Assembly (NCBI RefSeq): GCF_028858725.1
Contig: NC_084763.1
Span: forward strand, 56,257,152 to 56,321,151
DNA: 64,000 nt
DNA from: Colius striatus
Lineage: Eukaryota; Chordata; Aves; Coliiformes; Coliidae
Reading direction: 5' to 3'
In this document: positions 38,540-53,500 of the stretch, one piece after another
Layout of the letters: each line of letters starts with the position of its first letter
How positions within the stretch are numbered: position 1 is the stretch's first letter
Translations under genes and position numbers: made by a program
Notes under the pieces: model-generated
The model's input: only the letters and a program-made list of their open reading frames with translations
The model's database searches: none
Told to the model about the DNA's origin: nothing

Positions 38540-41500
38540 CTAGAATAGACAAAAGTGGGATGGTCAGCTGAGGATCCAAGCTGGGTGTGAAGGCTCCTTG
38601 AAAATGGAGAGAAAGAAGGAGCAATAGCCAGAATCACAGAGTCACAGAATGGCAGGAGTTGGAAGAGACATTTAGAGCTCATCTAGTCCCACCCTCTGCT
38701 GAAGCAGGTTCCCCTGGCTCAGGGGGCACAAGAATGTGTCCAAGTGGGTTTGGAAACCTCCTGAGAAGGAGCCTGCACACCCTCCCTGGGCAGCCTGGGC
38801 CAAGGCTCCCTCCCCTCAGCACCAAAGGACTTTCTCCTTGTGTCTGAGTGGGACTTTTTGTGTTCCAGCTTATGCTCATTACTCCTTGTCCTGTCACTGG
38901 AGACAACAGAAATAAGTGTCACCCCATCCTCCTGAAACTCGCCCTTTAGGTATTTTTAAGTGCTGATACAGTCCACTCTCAGTCTTCCCCAGGCTGAACA
39001 GCCCCAGGTCCTGCAGCCTTTCCTCCTCACACAGATGCTCCAGAACCCTCAGCATCTTGGCAGCCCTGCACTGGCCTCTCTCCATGAGCTCCCTGTCCCT
39101 CTTGAGCTGGGGAGCCCAGAACTGGACACAGGACTCCAGATGTGCCTTTACCAGTGTGTGCTCCTTACCAGAGCACTGGAGGAGAAGAACCTTCTGCACC
39201 AACTATGCCACTGGGAGAGCAGACACCATCTTACCAGGGGTTTGCACAGAGTGTACTCTGGAGAAAGGACACCGCTCCCCCGGAGAGACCCGCGTAGCAC
39301 CGCGTCAGCTTCACCTTACCCTTCCTGGTTGTTCTCAGAAACTCACAGGCTACGTCAGAGCTGACTGGGTAGTTGGCACTCAACCTGCCCCAAAAGAAGA
39401 GATTGATCAGCACCAAGGGCATGGCTCAGGATACTGCTTCTCCCAGGAATTTCCACTCAGCAGTGAGAAGAGGTTTCATGATAATGTGCAGAAATAGATG
39501 GGAAAACAAAACCTCAAAGGCCACCGTCCTTTGTTGGGTTTTGTGACTTTGGCTGCTTTTCCACTTGGTGTAATTAGAATTTTCTTGGTAAAGTTGAGGA
39601 TTTTTGGATGAGGCTGAGTGAGAAACACCAGCAGCTGCTGTGTTGTAAAACAGCTTCCTTAATCTATGTGGAGACACTGCTGGGACTGGGCGTCCTTGCA
39701 CGGTGCAGCCACCTCCATACCCTCCATGACACACAGCCTCCTGTGGCATTGCCAAGGAGAGGGGGCACAACTGAGGTGAAGTCTCTGAGCCAATGCAACT
39801 GCCCTGGTTGATGGCTCAAATTGCACTTTTAAAGTCATAGGGCTGGGAAAGCCAGACTGACTTACATGATGAAGGCTGTGATTCCAACGGACCAGATGTC
39901 AGTCTGTGGGAGGGCTCCTTGCTCTGTCAGCAGCTCTGGAGCTAGAAGAGCAAAAAGATGTGAGAACCAAGCTCCCCTCCAATGCACTGAGGTCAGCACA
40001 AAAAGCAGTGGATGCTTTGCTACCTTCTCAAGAGTGAAGAAGCAAAAGCTTCAAGCAGAGAGCTGGTTGAGATCAGAGATACTCGTGAGTGACAATTGCA
40101 ATGAAACCTTAAGAAGTGGCACTAATACTATACCCCAGAGCCCGGGCACATGGATGCCAGACACAGGAGTATTGGCCTTGACCACTGGCTCTGTCCTCTG
40201 TGGTCTCCAAGTGGGACAAATGTCACTACAATCCACTCCCAAAAACTCACATTGTTACTAGAGGGCAAGTCCTGGCAGACTTTTTTTTGCTAGGGGCCAA
40301 CTGCTGCCCTGACCAATGGCTCCATCTGGTTTTCTGTTTGCCACAGATTATGTTCAAGGCCAAAGATGCTCTGACTGAGCTCTGTACTCACCCATGGTCT
40401 CAACATAGTCCATACACTTGTCCATGGTAATAATTTTGTCCTGTGTGTAAAACTGTGCGTTGCCAAAATCCAGGAGTTTCAGCAGGTTGGGCTCAGTGAT
40501 GATCATGTTTTCGGACCTGAGATCCAAGTGCAGGATGCTGTGTGCATGGAGGTACTCAATGGCACTGAGGATCTGCCACAGGTAATCTCGGACCTCCACT
40601 TCTGAGTATGATGTCCTGGTAGAAGAAAGGGAATAGAAGCTATAAGTGTCCTATCTGTGTGACCAAGAGCTCCGTTCTGCCCCATCATCCTGTCTAATTC
40701 CCTGAGGTTCTTGAGAGTCAAGAAGAAACAGCACCATTCATTTAGCAAATCTATTGTATATAGAGAGGCTGGTCTGTACTGTGAGTTAGGTTTACAGGTG
40801 CAAGAAGTTCAGCAGGCTGTAAAGCTGCATGTCAGAGAAAACAGTGGTTGTAAAGAAATGAAAGTGCAGGTTTGATGCCCACTATTCCCTCTCTGTTAAT
40901 CGGAGAGTTTCAGCAGATCCATTTTCTGCCATTGTGAGAAACAATGTGGAGGAGAAATGAGGCTTCATGAGATGGAGTTTCATACCAAAACTACTGGCAA
41001 CTGCTTTCAGCATTTCACCTGGGTGTCCCTGGATTGCTCCCTACCCTGGCCCTGGGGGCAACTTGAGCAATTTTTGTATGTCATAACAAGTTGCAGAGCA
41101 GCTGCATCACAAACCCCAGGTGCAATGGCAGCACACTGCAACGGATGGAGAGACACGATCCAGTTCAGGGAAAAGCAATGTGTGTTTTGCTCCTTGCACC
41201 AGCCCTGACTGGAAAACCCTTCCCTCCACTTGCTGTTACCGTAATGCCAATGAGTGGAGCAGCTCTGGTCCCACACACATCTCCTGGATCAACACCAAGT
41301 GCCGTGGGCTGACGTAGGCTCCTTTCAGCTGAGCGATGTTTGTGTGATGAAGCTTCCTCAGGACTTGGTACTCCAGGAGCACAGTCTGCTTGTCCTCTTG
41401 CCAGTAAGGGATAATTTTAGCAGCTAAAGTCTTGCCACTTACTTTTTCCCTGCACTGTCGGACGATGCTGAAGCGTCCCCTGGTACAAAGGAACACAAAG

Positions 41501-44500
41501 GCAAGTCAAGCTCCTCTGCTACTCCTGGAAGAGCCAAGAGCTTCTGTTCTTTAAAACCACCAGGATCTCATGCTGTTTTAGCCATGCCTCATGTTACTGC
41601 ATCTGTTGTCACAGTTTACATCCCCCTTCCCCTCCATGTCTCTGAATTGTACAGTCACCTGCAGGAGAAAGAGCTTAACTCCTTTGGGGACAGAGAGTGG
41701 CTCATCCTATCTTGAGCAAGAGAACTACCTCCTGTTAGCAACAGAAGCTGGTGCAGGGAAAGTTGAATCCCAACCCCATGTCTGAAGCTGGCAGCTGCAA
41801 ATGTTGATGGAGCAAGGAGAGGAGCCTTTGTTAGCCCTGGGCTCACTCCACAATATACTAAGGGGTTATCCTGTTCCCCAGCACATTGTGCTGAGAACAG
41901 ACCCTTTTGCTGTCCCAGGAAATCCACACCTGAATCCAAGATGAAGACTGCTCAGGCAGCCACCTCAGGTTTATGTGTGTTGCCATAGAGGGGTTTTCAG
42001 CAAGCCATTGTGACATGAGGTGAGCAGCACGTTTATCAAAGTGACTTTTCTGAACTCCAGCCACAGGCAGCGTCTCCCTGTGGCCGAGAGCTCAGTTGGA
42101 TTCGTTACCTTTTGATCTCTGTTTGGAAGGCATAGGTCTGGTAGGTTGGGAAGGGCTCAGATGGGGTGATTATTTCACTCTCTTCTTCCATAGCAGCACG
42201 AAACTCTGCAGAGAACAAGCAGCAGGGATTAGCACGTGGGAAAACGTTTCTGTCTGGAAACTGGAGCCTCTCTGAACCACCCTCTGCTATCTGTGAACAA
42301 CAACAAAGGTGACAGTAGAGCTTTCTCCAGGAGAGTGTGCAGGTTGTCCCTCAGCTGTGGCACACAATGCTATCTGAATGCACCAGATTCTGGACTGCCC
42401 ACCCTGTAATTCCCTGGTGTGGCCACTCCAGACTGTATGAGATGGATTGTATGTCGTGTCTTACGGTGTCAGACACCTCAGTCACTGGTTCTGATCTCAC
42501 ATAACGAGTCACTAGGACACGGTAAAACATTGACCAAGGATTGGAAACTACCTTTAGGTGGATGCCTCAGGGCAGCAGATGAACCTTGTTGCTCTGGTTC
42601 TGACCTGTGGTTGTGTCCAAGTGCCTCCTGAGATGTTAAAGCATCCTTTGACACATTAAAGCGTCTGCTTGGAAATGCTAGGCACATTGGGATAAGTCAA
42701 TGAATCCCGAGCCAAGGGAAAGCAGAGAATTTAGAGTGAGTTAAATATATCTCTGTGAACTGAGTTGTACAGAATAATACTCTCCACTGGGAGGAAATTC
42801 CAGTTAGACTGTCCTTCCACTTCTTGGCAGAAGAGACACTCCCTCTGCTGCAAGGATAGAGTTGCTGTGAAGTTAGGGATTTCTTAATTTAAAAAACATG
42901 TGAACAGTAAGAAATGTTGAAACAGGTGGAAAAAAAATACATTGAGCTCTCTTTACTTCAAAGAAAGAAATGCAGCTGAAAAATGCATCACAGCAGGGTG
43001 ATCATTCCCAGCAGCAAACACCAGAACATGTAGATTAACTCCTGAACTTTAGACTGAGTCCACAGCAAAGAGCAGGTCCAGGGCTTTCACCAGTTCAGAT
43101 CTATATCAATAGATCAATGCCTCTGGTAACACAGTCATTGTCAATGTCCTGCGTGCTCCTGGTCTCAATCAGAACCTGAGTGTGTCTTCATGGGTCATCT
43201 ACACTTTCCAGGTTTTTATTGTATGATGTTTATATTTACCCACTGGTACGATTTTATTGATTATTTGTGATATATTTACACATACTCCCCTAACTGTGTC
43301 CAGAATTAGAAAACAAATTACTTCCAAACAAGAAAGCCCAAGAGAAGGAAGCCCCAAGCCACCCCAAGGAGCTGGTCTTGATTCACTTTCTCTTGACTTA
43401 CATCCAGATTTGTGCAACTGTTGTGATGCAGGAAACCCAGAATGCTTTCTTGGCATTTGATCTTACCCATTTGATCCTTCCCAGCGACTTTCACTTTGCT
43501 GGATGGGTTGCTGTAAGGGCCCATTCCTGCTTTGCTGGTGCAAGCAATCCTGAAGCAGTAGATAAACCCTTTGGAGAGGTTTTTGGCATAGTAGCAGCAG
43601 TCAGCGATGTCAGAAGCAAGAGTTGTCCACTCCCCATCTTAAGCAAGGAAAGACAGAAAAGAGATTAGGACTCATTTGAGTGATCACACTGGGTTTGGCT
43701 CCTGTGGTATCAGGGGCTTGTTGGTTTGTTTGTTTTCCCAGCTGATGTGCTGGGAATAAGGAGAAACAATGGGATCTCACAGAGTGAAGGGAAAACTGAC
43801 TTGCTGTAGTCAATTTTTTGTGCACTGTGCTGCTTGCTGTACATGTGTCTGTTGTGGTTTAACCCCAGACAGCACCAGGCAGCTGCTTGCTCACTCCCCC
43901 TCCTCCCAGTGGGATGGGGAGGGAAAAAAAGGGGAAAGCCCATGGACTGAGACAAGAAATGTAATAATAAATATAAGAAGAATCATGAAAAGGAGAATAA
44001 AAGGAGATGAAACTCACCTTTTAATTCAAATAAACTCTGGTAGAGAGCCTTAAACCATAGGACAAGCAGTAATTCCCCACCAAAACCAAAAGGTATCAAA
44101 GACTTTGCAGGGTACTGGTTGAATTAGGGTGTGTAAGAAAAGTGGCTGCAGAAGCAGCATGCAAAAGCTTACTGTCAAATAATGCATAAAACAAGGCATT
44201 TTCTTCTGATTATCTTAATCTTTCTGTGTTCAGGAAAGGAGGACTTTGCATGCTCCTGACAAATACATGGAATGCAATGGAAGATTGTAGATGCTGTTTC
44301 CTGTTTTTCTTCCTAATTGGAACAACTCACATTTGTTTCCTCCCCAAAGTCTTGCCTACAGTTGTGTCAACGGGAATAGCAATAAAGCAAGCTGTGTTGG
44401 AGGAAAAGTGATGGACATGAGCTCCAGTGAAAAGGCAGAAAGCTGCTGCCCATGCTCATGCTAATCCAAAACAGAGTGCATGTATGTTTGGAGAACTGAG

Positions 44501-47500
44501 AGGGATATGGAGCAGTTTAACCCAAAGGGCTGTGTATGTGTGTCTGCAGCACTCATAACAATTAAAGCAAAAGCAGCCCCAAGAGAGGCAGGGACAGGCT
44601 TGGGGATTTGCATCAAAGTCTGTGGAACTGAATGAGAAAACATCCACTGCCTTCCATCAGGCTCTGGAGCAAGCTCTGGCAGAGAATATCAAAGGGATGA
44701 TGCAGTTTTGCCAAACTTTTCTCATCTTGTCCTAGCTCTTTGCCCTCAGCTTCCAGCATAATCAATGGGAAAAGTCCTCCAAAGACTGTAGAGAAAACCT
44801 GGTTATGGGCTGACATTGCCTGCTGATAATTTTTGCTGGGCATTATTAATGTAGAATGCTGTTAGCACTGTAATTTGAGAGGATTGCTCAGGACTGTGTA
44901 TCTGGCATGAGCCACACATATTCTTTCTTCCCTGGTCCTTTTTTTGGTCACAGCTTCCACGGGACCTACTTTGATTCACACTTCTGCAAAGCCTTTGTAT
45001 GAATATGCACATTCCAGGCTGTTTTAGCCAGCACAACACCTCACTCTTAGATGGTTAAATGATGGCTGGATTAATTTCATTCTTAACTCTAAACTAGGGA
45101 GCTAAAAGCAGTTTCTGAATAAAAGCCAAATATCCAGCTGGTGAAGAGATCATACAAAGTGAGATGTTCCCTGCAAGGCACAAGGGCAGCACTCCACTTT
45201 ACCTTCACTCCTGCACTGGACAGTGTAATGGACGGGGATGTTGGTTTCCACAGGTTTCCAGACCACCTGCACTCCATCCTCATAGACCTCCACAATGTCA
45301 GGGGGTGGAGGGCTGGGAGGAACCTCTGTTGAGAAGAGAAGCCCAGTCACTGTTAGCAATAGCACTGCTGTGATACACAGCTCTGCCTAGTGGGACAGCA
45401 GTTTAACTGTGCCTCATGTAAACTCAGTATTGAGGTTTTGAAGCCTGGTTCTAGAACCACACTGGGGTAGTTCTGGGTCCAGGAAAGAGACTAAAGGGCG
45501 AAGAAGAGGGAATGAACCCTTGCAAAATACACCATGCTAGCAGACAGCAAAGTCTGTGGCTGTGGACTGGAACAGGCAAGGCAGAGACTGTCCTCTGAAG
45601 CAATCTGCAGCAATCTCACCTCACGGGTATTTATGGGTCACAGATTTGGGCAGAAGTACTTGTAATACCTCCTGCAGTAGCTACTTCTCTTACCTGCTTT
45701 TCTTATGATGCAAGAGGTGGATGCTGAGCCCAGGGAGTTTGTGGCCACACAGGTGTAAATACCAAAATCATCAGGACTAACAGAGAGAATGGTTAACAGC
45801 TGGAAGTTCTTGAGCGTGGATGAGATGAGGATCCGGCTGCTGCTGTGGACAGGCATCCCATCTGGAAAGCAAAGACAGGAGAGATAAATACCCTGCACAT
45901 TTACACCAGGGTGTTTAAAACTCACCCTGCATCTCTGTCCCAGAGGGTAGGGAGATGCCAACATCACCTCTGAACCAGTCGATGTGCAGGGAGGAGGGAG
46001 CTGCGGTGCGGCACGACAGCGTCACGCACTGTCCCACGGCAGCAGCCTGGTCAATGAGCTCATCAACGAACAAAGGGGCTGCAGAAAGAGGAAGAGCAGC
46101 AATTCAGAGTGGCCAGGAAGCCTCTGTGGGAAATGAGTGCATGCAGGACAGCAGAAAGCATTTTTAATTGCTTCAAGAGCATTTCTGGTTCAGGCTACGG
46201 CATTCCTATGCTCATGGGTTGGAGGATGAGAGAAAGACACCAGAGCTGGGGAAGGGGCTGGAGCACAAGCTGATGGGGAGGGGCTGAGGGAATGGGGCTG
46301 TTCAGCCTGGAGGAGGCTGAGGGGGCACATGAGCACTCTCTGCAGCCACCTGACGGGAGGCTGTAATGAGGTGGGGATCAATCTGTTCTCCTAAGTAACC
46401 AGAAAATGGGCTGAGGTTGCCCCAGGGAAGGTTTAGATTGGAGCTGGTACAGCTACAGCAGCAGAACAGCTCAGAGGAGAGAGTGAGCATGTCACAGCAA
46501 GAGTTGTCCTCTTAAATGTGGGGGCAAAACAAAACTGTGGTATTTCAAGGACTAGGGGATCAGATCAAGACAACACAAGAAGAGAGAAGAAGAGAGAAAA
46601 GTTTGCTATGGAAAGGAAAAATCCCCATAGGGCATGAAATCTGCTCCAGTTTGGAAGCAATGCCACCACGGTTTTAACAAGGACACAGTTATGTAAAAAG
46701 AGGAGGCTGCTTCATATGGAATGAATTGAAAATCACTGCAGACCCATCCTAAGCAACTGTCCTCACACAACACTGTCATGTTCATTAGTGATGCTTCATG
46801 GCAAAACTCACTGGTGGCATGCAATAGCAATACCTTTCTCCTTTGGCATGAGGCTTGGTAACTTGAAGGAAGAGAGTGCTGATTTCCTCTTCAGAGATCC
46901 TTCAGCCCCTGTTAACAGCTCTTTTTCTACTGCCTCACTTCCCAGCTCACCAAACTCTGTTTTGAAGAAAGGATGAGAAGTCATTCAAGGTCCACCCTTC
47001 TCCCTGAGGCATCCATTTACAGCAGACAGCTCTGCTGCCCACACATTAACTGCTCATCAGCCACGAGGTTCCTTATTAACAAGACTTCAGGCAACAGGGA
47101 AGGCTGTGACAGCTATTAGAAATAGAATGATGAGGGCATATCTAGGGATGTCAGAGAAGATTTGGTTGTCCAGTGTCATCAACTTAGGTAGCCAGGGTGG
47201 CTTCACCAGCTTCTCCCAGTCACTTTAGCTTTAAAGGTTTTGCAAGGTCGGATGATAACTGCAGAAGAAGCTGCAGCAAGAGAAGCATCATCCAGCCCTG
47301 CTCTGCTTTTGTGCAGACATGGGCACTTTAAGCCACTTCCATCAGCAGATTAAGCCAGCTGACTCTGCACTGACGTGAGCCAGTAACAGAGAGACAGAGG
47401 TGGGGCTGAAAACTGCCCCTTTCCCAACCCGCCAGTTTTACACTGACGGTCTAACCACAGCCTCAGATACGCTGGGGAAAAGGCAAAGGCAGATTTAGCA

Positions 47501-50500
47501 GAGCACAGTTACAGCAGCAAGGGCTCACAGCAGGATATTTACCTTCCTCTTCCTCTGGCTCGGGAGATGTCTTTCCTTTCAGGATTCTTGAAATATGGGC
47601 CACAGAAGCTTTTACTTTCTTCTTCAGACTCTGCTCCATTGACTGCTCCAGCGAATGAGACCTTGTATATGGTTTAAAGAGCCCTGCCTTCTTGTAGAAA
47701 GAGCTTTTCTGCTTACCACTTGAGTCCTTTGGGGAGACATACAGTTCTGAGCCTTTCCCCATGGCTAATAAGCTAGTTGCCTTTGAATCCTCAGATATTT
47801 CCAGGTGGTTCTTCCTGTTCTTGTCCTCTGCCTCTTCTCTGATGCAGAGCCTCTTATCCTTCCGCAGATGTCCCGCAGGAGGTGACCTTGCCCTTTCACT
47901 AAAAGGGATGAACCTTCTGCCAGTCGGTTTGGGTGAAGGCTTCTTATAGTTCATAAACTCAAATGGAAAATAGACAATGTCATACAAGTCAGAGAAATTC
48001 AAGTAGGCAGGCTCCACCTCTGATATGTCAAATTTGGGAGTTCCACTGCCAAAACTGGGCGTTTCGTCCGACAGGTCTTTGATTTTCACTAAAGAAACTT
48101 CTGGGTGTTTAGCAGTGTCCTTGCTGATTGGCACTTGACTGGGTCTTTTTGCAGTGTCCAAGCTCTCTGTCGAGGAAACACTTACTTGGCTGGAAGTGGG
48201 GCTCTCAAACGCCAAGTCCTCCAGATGCTCACATTCATGAGGAGCTGTCTGGGCTCTCTGCCCTCCCAGTTCCACTGACTCCTCACTCACAACAAGATAG
48301 GGTTCTGCAAGGTCATCCAGCTCAGAGACTTCTCCTCTTTGACCCCTTTGTACAGAAGGGAAGGAGGTATCTGTGGGTGCTTGGCTACCTGAGCCTTTGT
48401 AGGACACTTCTGTAGGAGGAGAGATGTGCTTTCTGCGTTCCTCCTCACCAGAAACGGACTCTGCCCAAACATTCATCTCTTCAGAAAGGGAGACCATCTC
48501 ATCCACTAAGTCCTCCAGCACAGCAGACTCCCTATCACTGTAAAAAGAAGACCTATGATGTGAGAGCTCCTGACTTTGATCCCTGTGGGCTGATGATGGG
48601 ATGGTTCTTCCAGCCTCACAGCTTCCGCTCTCTAAGGCAACCTCTCTGCTCTCATCGTAAGCCTCTGGATAGTCCTCATATAGCAGCTCATAGGCTGAAA
48701 CTGGAGCAACTTCTGGTTGTGAAGTACTTAAGACACCTGTGGACCCATCCTCCAGATCAGCAGAAGCTCTGCCACTGGGATGGGCAGCCCTGTGCTGCTC
48801 AGACACCTGACGTCCAGCCCTGGGCAAAGAAGCAGGCATGGTCTGGCCAGCTGCTGGGCTTCCACGTGCTGACACAACAGGGCTCACCCCACTGCGAAGT
48901 GATGCCTTTGGATGCTCTTGCTTTCCACTCTCACAGACCAAAGACATGCCAGTATTTTGGGAGGACACAGTTCTAGCTGGGTGTCTGCTCTCCAGAACAG
49001 CAGGTACTATGCCACTGCCTTTAGGAGACTTCTGGGGTTCAACTCCCTTGATTTCAGCCTCATGGGCCAAGCTGGGAAGAACCTCTGTGACAGCTGAGCT
49101 TTCACTCCTTGGAGCAGCAAGCCTCTCCTTGCTGGGAGCTGGCTGTTTCCCTTCAGCCTGCCATGCTCCATCAGAGACCGTAGGCAGCGTTGATTTTGGT
49201 GGTGGGACTTTTGGTACGAGGTGCTCTCCCTTCAGGATGGCTGATGCAGTGTCCTTGTGAACAGGAGCCCTCTTGTGTGCTTGGCTTCCACCATCATGGG
49301 CTGATGGTGAAGTGGTTCCTGTAACACCCAGTCCTTCATCCTCCAGGACAGCAGATCTCACTTCTTCATCAGCCTTCAGCTTCTGATGAGCACCTCCATC
49401 AGTTGTGTGCAGAGCAGTTAAGGTACCTGGCTGTTTGCCCACCAACACAGTAGTTGCTGGAACACTTTGACCAGGAAGTTCCTGACTTTTGTCTCTACGT
49501 CCTGGAAGTGAATTGGTTTCTGTTTGTGGGCCTGTTAAATCAGCAGAGCTTTCATGCTCCATGAGGTCAGATTTGGCAATGCTGTGAGCAGAAGTCTTCT
49601 CAGGTGAATGTTTCTGCCTTTTGTCTTTCCAAGGTGGAACTGGGGCTGTCCTTTTGATAAGCAAGCTTCCACCTTTTAGATCCAGATGAGTGTCAGTACT
49701 GTGAGCAGACTCCTGGGGCAGACACACACCTCCCTTACCCGTAGGGGATGACTCGGAGGTGCTCTCTGACTGTGTGAGGGTTGAAGTGGACTGTCTGCCC
49801 TCCTGAAAAGCACTGCCAGAAGAAGATTTAGCCTCGGTGCTTTCATGTTTTTGAGCTGTTGATGCAGTTACATCTGAGCCCTGAGCAGTTAGAAAGGGGC
49901 TTTTGCCTTCCAAACCTTCAGCTTCCTCCTCAACGTCAGTAGCTTTTGACTTCTTCAGTAGATGCTTCCTATTCTCACTCCTGTGAGATGACACTGGGAG
50001 TCTCTCTAGCTGGTGCATGAAAGCATCTGGGCACCCATTATCCTCACATTGTGTGGAAGGAAGAGGCTGCTCTTCTGAACAATCCTTGCTGGTTCTCCTC
50101 AAGTCCTCTTGCTTTGAAGTGTCTACGGAACATCCCTTGCCCGGCCCCGCAGAAACGTCGCAGTGCTCACTGCCTTCAGGACAACTTTCCTGTGACAGTA
50201 CATCACAGTCTTCTTCCAAGATGTCTTGTTCCCTCAGTGACCTCGACGCTCTCAGCCTGTAGTCGTCGAGGGAACGGCTTCGGCTAGAGCCGGCAATGGC
50301 AGGATGGGGCGGTTTCCTCGCGGTGTCAAATGAAGCTGACTTGGTCAAGGAACCAAGCAGGCTTTCCCTGTGACCATCTCCATCATCAGGCTTCCCTTCT
50401 TCTTCTTCCAGTTCAAACTGCTCTAGAAGGGGTTCCCTGAGACCACTGAGGGGCACCTTTGAATATCCAGCTTTCCTGAAGGTCCTTCTGGCTCTGTCCA

Positions 50501-53500
50501 AGTGCCTTCTGAACTCCCTGCCTGGTGAGGAAGGGGCCCTTGCAGGTAGCTCAGCTGCTTGGTTGTAGAAAGTGCTTTTAATGACACTCTGCCTAGGAAC
50601 AAAGACAGGCTTTTCTGTCCCATCCCCAGCCTTTTCGACTCTGTCCTTATCAGAGACATCTGGCTCTTCTTCCTGACCCAGATGTGATGTGCTTTCTGTG
50701 GAAGCCAACGGAGGCTCAGCAGCACTGCTTGTCTGTGACTGCTCTGCTCTTTCATCTCCAAGCCTGGGATGGAGCCTCTCCTCTTTCTCCTTGAAGATGA
50801 GCTCTTTGCTTTCTGTAGGTGATTTGCCCCCCACCTCAGCTTTCATTGAAGCATACTTCCTCCTCGTGGGTTTTACTGGAGGGACTGAGGGTTTGGAGAG
50901 CTTCTCTTGGGCATGTTTTGGAGGCTCCTGGTGACTCGGTGCATCAAACACGGACAAGTGCAGTTCGGGTGTAGAGCCAAAGTGCCTCTTCTTGGGGAAA
51001 TGCGAGTTCTCGTTGTCTGAAGAGGAGCCACTGGTACTGGATGAAGTACTCTCTTCAATAAGATGTCTGGAGATGGCCAGGGAGGTGTTGTCATGAGTCC
51101 TTTCTAGGATTTCTGGGATAGACCGCATCACCAGGATGGATTTGTAGCACATCAGAGACCGCTGGAAAGCAACACGAAATGCAGCCCCATCAGATGGAAA
51201 CAGGCTGGGAGTGTGGCCAAACAAGCACACCAGAACAAGCTTCTGCACTCTCAAATACCGCCCATACTAGTTTAATAACACATTGCCATCCTTTTGTACG
51301 TATTGCCAATCCAAACCTCCTTTGCTCTCCGAGTCTTCCTATCCTCTCATTCGCAGAGGTGCAACCCCAGTGACTTCAGGGGACACATTTCTTGTTGTGA
51401 ATGGTGGAACTGAACCCTGACTAAGATTTTCAAAGACAATCTGGCCACTCAAAGCAGATGGAAAAGGAGTTTTTAATGAACCACATCAGATGAGATCCTA
51501 GCTGGGGTAAATGGCCTTAAAGCTGTTAACTGCAGCACAGCCCACAGTGACTCAGGCCAACAGAAGACCTGCCATACTTCAGGAGGTTCATCTGCTCTAA
51601 CCTCTGCCATGTGAGATGCCTCATTTGAAGTTAAGCACTTGGGCTGCCCTTACAAACATCAGAGAGAAACTGGCACCTTCAGAAGGCAGATTATTTTAGA
51701 GAACTACAGGAAAAGAGGAATCTTCTTGGGACCTGTCTGTAACTCAGCACTGGTTGCAAAAGCAGCTGAGGGTACCTGGCTTAGACCCAGCCATGCATCC
51801 TACAGGCACCTTCATTAGACCAGATGATTTCCAGGCAGTAAAAGCCCAGATAATGTATTTCTGCCACATCTATAGACCACTCTCCCTTGGGCTTGTCCTC
51901 CATTCATAGCCAAGCTGACATCTCTGCTGTGCTCACTATCCTGATAGAGTTTAAAAGGTGAAAATGTAATGAAATGTATTTATATAGACCTAAAAAGAAC
52001 CAAGATCGATTAAGGCCAACTCACCTGCCACTTGCTCCGAGCCACAATGAATTTGAGCTGCTTGGTGTTAATGAAATGAGCTGCTTCGAGGGGGAGGTTG
52101 TGCTGCCAGGTGGAATGAGAGGAAAATCAGTGGTTATGAATTCCTGACTTCCTGAGAAGTTTGGTTTCTTAGGATTCCCTCCTTCCAGAATCCTTTCATT
52201 TACAACAGACCAAAACTGCTACAACCCCACATGGTTAAACTGGAGGCAATCTCAGCTTTTCAATGATAAAAGCAAGCTCTGTTCAAGGCATGTCATTAAA
52301 CTCCTTTTTTTTTGGGAGGGGGGTTAATTCCTAGCTCTTCTCCTTAAGGAAGGCACTGGAATAGAAACCCTAATTTGGCACTGCAAAGCCACAGTTTCCT
52401 TTCTACACAGACAAGTTTTATCTGCACATGTCAGTAGTCATCTTTGTCCTTTGAAAAGGAACATATTATGGCATGTAAATACCAATGTGCCTCCTCTTTC
52501 TGGAGAGTCGTACTTGAGCTTCTCTGTAGGACAGAAAGTAGGAGAGCAAGGATAAAAATGCACCAGCAAAGAACAGCAAGCAGGTTTAAGAGCTGTCCCT
52601 CCAAAGACCTCATCCAACCTCAATAGTTTTAATGACTCTAATAAAGAATCGGGACAAACTTACCATGAACCATCTGTGAGAAAGACAGTCCAAAGCACTA
52701 GGCCTGGCTCTGATAAGAGAAAAGACACTTTAGTAGTGACACTTCCAACAGCAACCACAAGATCTTCGTGTGGACATCTTTTGAGCATGTCCTCAGGCTG
52801 CTGCTTTAGAGCTGAGAAGCCAAACAGAGGCTTTCAACCCAAGGTTTGCTTCCCTTGAGCTGAAACATCCTCCTTTAGCAGTGTGAGACTCCCTGCAGAT
52901 CCTCAGGCAGACCCCACAGCACCCTGCAGGGAGCCTGTCCAAGGGTGTTGAGAGCAGCTCTAAGACTGACTTAAAACTCTTTAGGTGTCCAGAGCAAAAA
53001 TAGCTTTGGCAGCAGGCAGAAAGAATTGAAATGAAGTCAAAAAGCAAATGCCTGCAAATGTGCCTTCCAGCTGTCTTTTGAATTTACTGAATGAATGTGG
53101 TTAATATTGTTTAATCATTGTACAAGTCCCCCCATAGCAGCCCTTGCTCTTCCCACTTCTCTCTCATTTCAGAATCTCACGTGCCTGGAGCAATCAGGGA
53201 GTGAGGACATCATCATCATTCCAGAAACAGGCCAGTCTGACAAATTGCTGAGTTATGTTTTGAGTAACAGGGAATGGTAAAGAAGAATTGAGGCCTTTTC
53301 CCCTTTGATATTTCAATGCACCACGTCTCCCTCAGCTTTTCAAAACCACCAAAGCTCTGATGGGCTGAGATCTGCCCGCTGAGGTACCAACACCTTTGCA
53401 CACTGGAAACACAAAAGTGCACTCACTCAGGGTGCTGCTGGAGGATCCCTTTTATAAAATCCTTTGCATCTTCACTCAAGTGAACAAAGTCAGGGATGGT

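Noticed and set aside
48128-50262. Plus-strand frames of 80-140 residues
   Set aside because: Antisense shadows of the giant SPEG-like exon.
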